A stretch of DNA of 64,000 nt from Limanda limanda (Eukaryota; Chordata; Actinopteri; Pleuronectiformes; Pleuronectidae): assembly GCF_963576545.1 (NCBI RefSeq), contig NC_083656.1, positions 6,473,186 through 6,537,185 of the forward strand, read 5' to 3'. Under the pieces are notes generated by a model. It ran no database searches. It was not told the origin of the DNA and worked only from the letters and a program-made list of their open reading frames with translations. Position 1 is the first letter of the stretch, and each line of letters starts with the position of its first letter. This document shows, piece by piece, positions 1 to 64,000 of the stretch. Position numbers and translations under genes: made by a program.

Positions 1-118
1 GAGAAGCGCCTTCAGCCCTGACACACTTGATCCTCATTACTGATGCTAACAGAAGGGCCTGTGCTACTGTCTTCTGTCAACTGCTTAACCAGGGAATTAA
101 ACATCTCGCTCATGTGCA

Positions 119-155
<37 letters not shown>

Positions 156-2594
156 TCTCACTTTTGTGGTCTGCAACTAGTTTTGATTTAGTACAATTAT
201 GTCTTATATTGGGAACTATTCTTTTCAACCAAAACTAAACCAGCAGCAGACCCTCTAACAGTCCGACTTACTTTTAAAAGAAGAACGTCTATATTAAATT
301 CACGTTCTCTGTGTGCTGGAATTTAAACACTGTCCAAAATTATGTTTGTCAAAGTATAAATAATTTAATGTGAACAAACATCATGTTGACAAAGGACTTC
401 CATCTTTCTTTCTAGTGGAATCAAATCTGTTATTTTGAATTTGTCTCTTTAGGACCAGAGATTAGTCGTCCTGGGACCTTTGTAGAAAAATTACCAGAAT
501 TTAAACTCATTAACATTGAAGATATAGAATTAGGGATCCACAGTAGAAATCCAATTCACAAACATCTAGTGTCCTGTGTGGTTCATAAAGACAAATATAA
601 ATCAGTGCCACGTTAAAAAGAGAAAGAAAAAATGAATACCATCTGCTTCTTTTGACACCAAACAATGTGAGCTGAGCTGTTTTCAGTGTTTTTCTGACAC
701 TGTTACATCTTGATCTCACTCTGCCACACCTGGAACAGACCGAAGCACCAGAGTTTAATATGTTAAACTCAGTTAAGGAAGGTAAAGAGCAGCTTGGTGG
801 CCTTGTGACTCCAAAGTGAGTCCTTCAATTCGAAGCTGCGGGTTAAAGCTGTCGTTACTGCTGGATTTCACCTCCGGGATTTACTGGAATATCACAAAGA
901 CGTCGCCGTTGTCAGCCGGCTCCATCTCCATTCAGAGGCTGAGGCAACAGTAATCTGACTCTGTCACAGTAATTTCCACCATGGGAACTTCATAAATCAG
1001 TTCTAATTAAACAGCAGATTCTGCATGACGGGGAGCAGTTCATGTTGTTCCTGCTAAATAAGCCCAAATGACTGAAGTCCTACTCAGGGTAATCAGTTTC
1101 TGCTGGAATAGACTTATCACCATGACAATATGATGAACAAACACACACGTGCTTCATCTTGACCAATATTGAATGAATCAAACTGATTAGCTGAAGGACC
1201 TGAATAACACATGTTTTGCCCGGAAAAGATTCTAACTCGACAAATCTGCTCGAGCATTTTGCAATCACGATGTGTGATTTCTTTTTGTCTTGTATCATTT
1301 AGGTAGATAGATGTGCATAATATAGAAACAACTCTAAGTCCCTGTTCAGACCGGGTATTGAAATCCGTCCTGGGAGATCTGATCACAGGTGGATGGTGTG
1401 AAGTTCGTCTCTTCACACGCTGCCTCCTCCTCAACGTGTCTCCTGTGACCACTTGTGATCACATCTCACTTCCTGCTCACGTACATCATTTGTCTTTGTG
1501 ACAACCAAATGATGTTTTTACACAGCCTCAGTTTACAGATGCATCTGATGACAGAGAGAGAGAGAGTGAGTGTCTGATTTAATTAATGTATATAAATATG
1601 ATGTATAATATATAATATAAGTGACAGTTCTGAGGTTGATTGTTTATAGAGCTGAATGAATTCTGGAGGAAGCATTATGTAAGCCAAATAAAATGACAAA
1701 TTACCCAAATAAACAACCGACAACGGCCTCAGCCAATCGCCGATAGACGATATATTCATCAGGTCCTCCAGCTCCACTGCGGAGCGTTTATGTTCTCCAG
1801 CTTCCAGCTGCGAAGTCATATAAATAATGGCCGTCTCACACGTGTGGAGCAGAATGAATGTGAGGCAGAGTAGTGTTGGAAAAAAATAAACGCCATCCAC
1901 AGTTTATTGCGCCTCAAAGCGAAGCTGTGCACATTCTCCCTCTTAAATGTAGTAGATCTTACCAAACCAAAGCAGCAAACATGCAGCTTTACGTGTTTCT
2001 CTCTCTCTCTTTAAATGTGTAACGTGTCTTCTGAGGCATATTCTCCACTGCAAGATCTGTCATGCTTAGCTAAATGTTTCCTTCCCTATCATCATCTACA
2101 TTCTGTGTTTTCCACTGTGGTGCCAGACCCCTGTGAAACAATCGTTTACTTTGATGCACATTTGACTGATCAGGGATTGCAGGTTGTGACATGAAGCAGC
2201 GGTGACGAGAAACCACAAAATGAATATGAAATGCCTGCTGAGCGAGAGGTTGTGAGAGCATTCCACCTCAGTGATGAAATGGAGTGAGCAAAGCATATTT
2301 TCATTCAAAGCTCACTTCTGTAGAGACGGGTGGGGGGGGCGCAGAGTGCACACAGTTCAGCTTCATCCAACTATGACATGCGGCTGTTTCTTTCTGTGGC
2401 AGCTGTGCCTCCACAGCGCTGTTCTCCAGGTGCACCAGCGTGAAAAAGGCAGCACTTGATAATGACTGAACTATTTATTTTATTTTTTCACTTATTTGTG
2501 AACGGGAGCGAGCGAAGCCACCAGATGTTTCTGTGCTGCTGAGTGATTGTGACTGACCTGTGTTGATGTGTCTCCTCTCTCTCTCTCTCTGCAG
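1..2594 (+). other. non-coding DNA upstream of the start exon, probably pcdh15 intron
   Basis: A (CT)n-GCAG acceptor at 2593-2594 implies an upstream non-coding exon outside the window or unrecognised within it. The stretch holds a (CA) microsatellite at 121-153. I saw no promoter, CpG cluster or protein-like frame. Confidence 0.6.
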
Positions 2595-2624
2595 CTGGAT
2601 GCTCGGTGAAGCACGGTGCTGAAG

Positions 2625-62817
<60,193 letters not shown>

Positions 62818-64000
62818 GTAAGTGTGTAGGGGGTCTCCAGGGGGGGCTTCAGTTCCAGGGAGATTGTGGAAAAGCAATGTGGGGCAGAAAAGGGAAGATG
62901 CTTTTAATAAGCTGCAGTAGGGAGGTTAAGCAGCTGTGAAAACATGACTTCAGTGTAAAATGGTGTAATTGCAGCCACTGGAATTCCTCTTCTCCTTGTC
63001 CGCTGCCTCCAAGATTAGAGATGCAAACGAAAATGGAAGCTCCTCAACATTTTAATCTTGTAATTCACTTCTGCCTGCAAGCTTCTTTTCTCTTTTTAGA
63101 AATATGCCTGTGCCCAGACTTCTGCAGACCACAGGCAAGGAAACACATCACCTTAACACGGCGGTTCTTAAAATTTGGATCCGTGAAACGTTTCCACCCA
63201 TTGAAATAATCAGTTACCTCTCCCTCATCATGAGCAAATATAGTATTTTCATAGTAGCGTGTGTGAACCTTTGCAGTCTCTGCCTTCCCCCCCCTTGCTG
63301 CTGCCGGAGAGGGTTTTCTCTGTGTGATCCTGATGTAACCACACCAGTGTTTTAGCATGCATTAGCATGGGCGCTACATCCGTGGGGAAGCTACAGTGCA
63401 TTCATCACTTGTCGGGGAAGCTTAGAGAGCAATAATCTGACAAATGCTGTCCGCTCCACTCCATCTTTGTTGACTTTGTTTTTCCCACTCTGTGTCTCAA
63501 TGAGACAAATCTGTCATTCAGACATTCTGTCGGGGAAAAGATTTAAAACTCTATTTATAAAGGAATAAATAAATAAAAGAGGTTCTCCTGACTGTTTGGT
63601 TTTTACCACGCTGCTGCTGCTGATTCGTTTTCCCCCAAATCCAGGCTGACATAAAACAAAACTCAAATAGTTATAAGTCGGTGTAAGCATATGTTTGTGG
63701 GCTCAGGGGTTGTGTTAGCTGGATTTCAGGTCTTTACAACAATAAACAGCTGTTGTGTTTTTCTCCTTTCACGGAAGCCAGATGTTCCAAAACGCTCTAG
63801 TGAGTCATTTCATGTGGCTGAGGAGAGAATGTAAAATTTAAGAATCAGAGTGAGAGCAAAAAACAACAAAACCTACAAAATCAGGTCGACAGGATTATTG
63901 TGCTACTGGAATTTACCAGAAAAAATGAAACACTACTTTTTTTATAGTTAGTTCAATATTCACTTTATTTTCATTCACACCACAAAAGTGCACAGTTGAA
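62818..64000 (+). other. pcdh15 intron 21, 5' part
   Basis: Begins with a good GTAAGT donor. I looked for the next exon (end of EC8, expected to carry the EC8-EC9 calcium linker) and did not find it. Confidence 0.85.

Noticed and set aside
2616..2624. Translation start at GTG 2616, ahead of the ATG
   Set aside because: Non-ATG starts are rare in vertebrates. The ATG at 2625 has a strong context and follows an in-frame stop at 2607-2609.
62818..64000. Next pcdh15 exon within the window
   Set aside because: No AG-flanked frame resembling the end of EC8 or EC9; frames here show no cadherin motifs.

Overview
This is eukaryotic genomic DNA, almost certainly from a ray-finned fish. It carries long stretches of microsatellite and relics of several repeat families that I recognise as common in teleosts. 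The only convincing protein-coding gene is the 5' part of protocadherin-15 (pcdh15) on the + strand. Twenty-one coding exons, from the start-codon/signal-peptide exon (ATG at 2625) to an exon ending at 62817, join without a frame error into 931 codons. They encode the signal peptide, extracellular cadherin repeats EC1 to EC7 and most of EC8. The rest of the gene (end of EC8, EC9-EC11, membrane-proximal domain, transmembrane helix and cytoplasmic tail) lies beyond position 64000. Fish usually have two copies, pcdh15a and pcdh15b, and I cannot tell which this is.

Layout. 1-2594 is non-coding DNA upstream of the start-codon exon, probably the first intron, because a splice acceptor sits at 2593-2594. 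2595-2745 is the start exon. Intron 1 (12.4 kb) holds an unidentified protein-like open frame on the minus strand, a degenerate array with a period of about 80 bp, a minus-strand solo LTR, SINE and LINE relics and a short foldback. Coding exons 2-7 (15190-29106) encode EC1, EC2 and the start of EC3. Exons 8-12 (34540-41336) encode the rest of EC3, EC4 and the start of EC5. Exons 13-17 (41500-51258) cover EC5 and most of EC6. Exons 18-21 (55944-62817) cover the end of EC6, EC7 and most of EC8.

Function. Protocadherin-15 forms the lower end of the hair-cell tip link. Its EC1-EC2 bind cadherin-23, and its membrane-proximal end couples to the mechanotransduction complex. The EC1 residues known to matter for that contact, and the EC1 disulfide cysteines, are conserved here. 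The N-terminal segment before the first cysteine is five residues shorter than in mammals.

The most interesting non-coding signals are: a (TG)23-T3-CAG splice acceptor before a frame-preserving exon of EC2; a 630-bp, 10-bp-unit purine/pyrimidine minisatellite with 130-bp higher-order copies; the 80-bp array with repeated TTAAT cores near 5 kb; a complete non-autonomous DNA transposon with TA target sites at 31916-32487; and the unidentified minus-strand open frame near 4 kb. I see no bacterial-type system, CRISPR array, tRNA or rRNA gene. Most open frames outside the exons are shadows of simple repeats.
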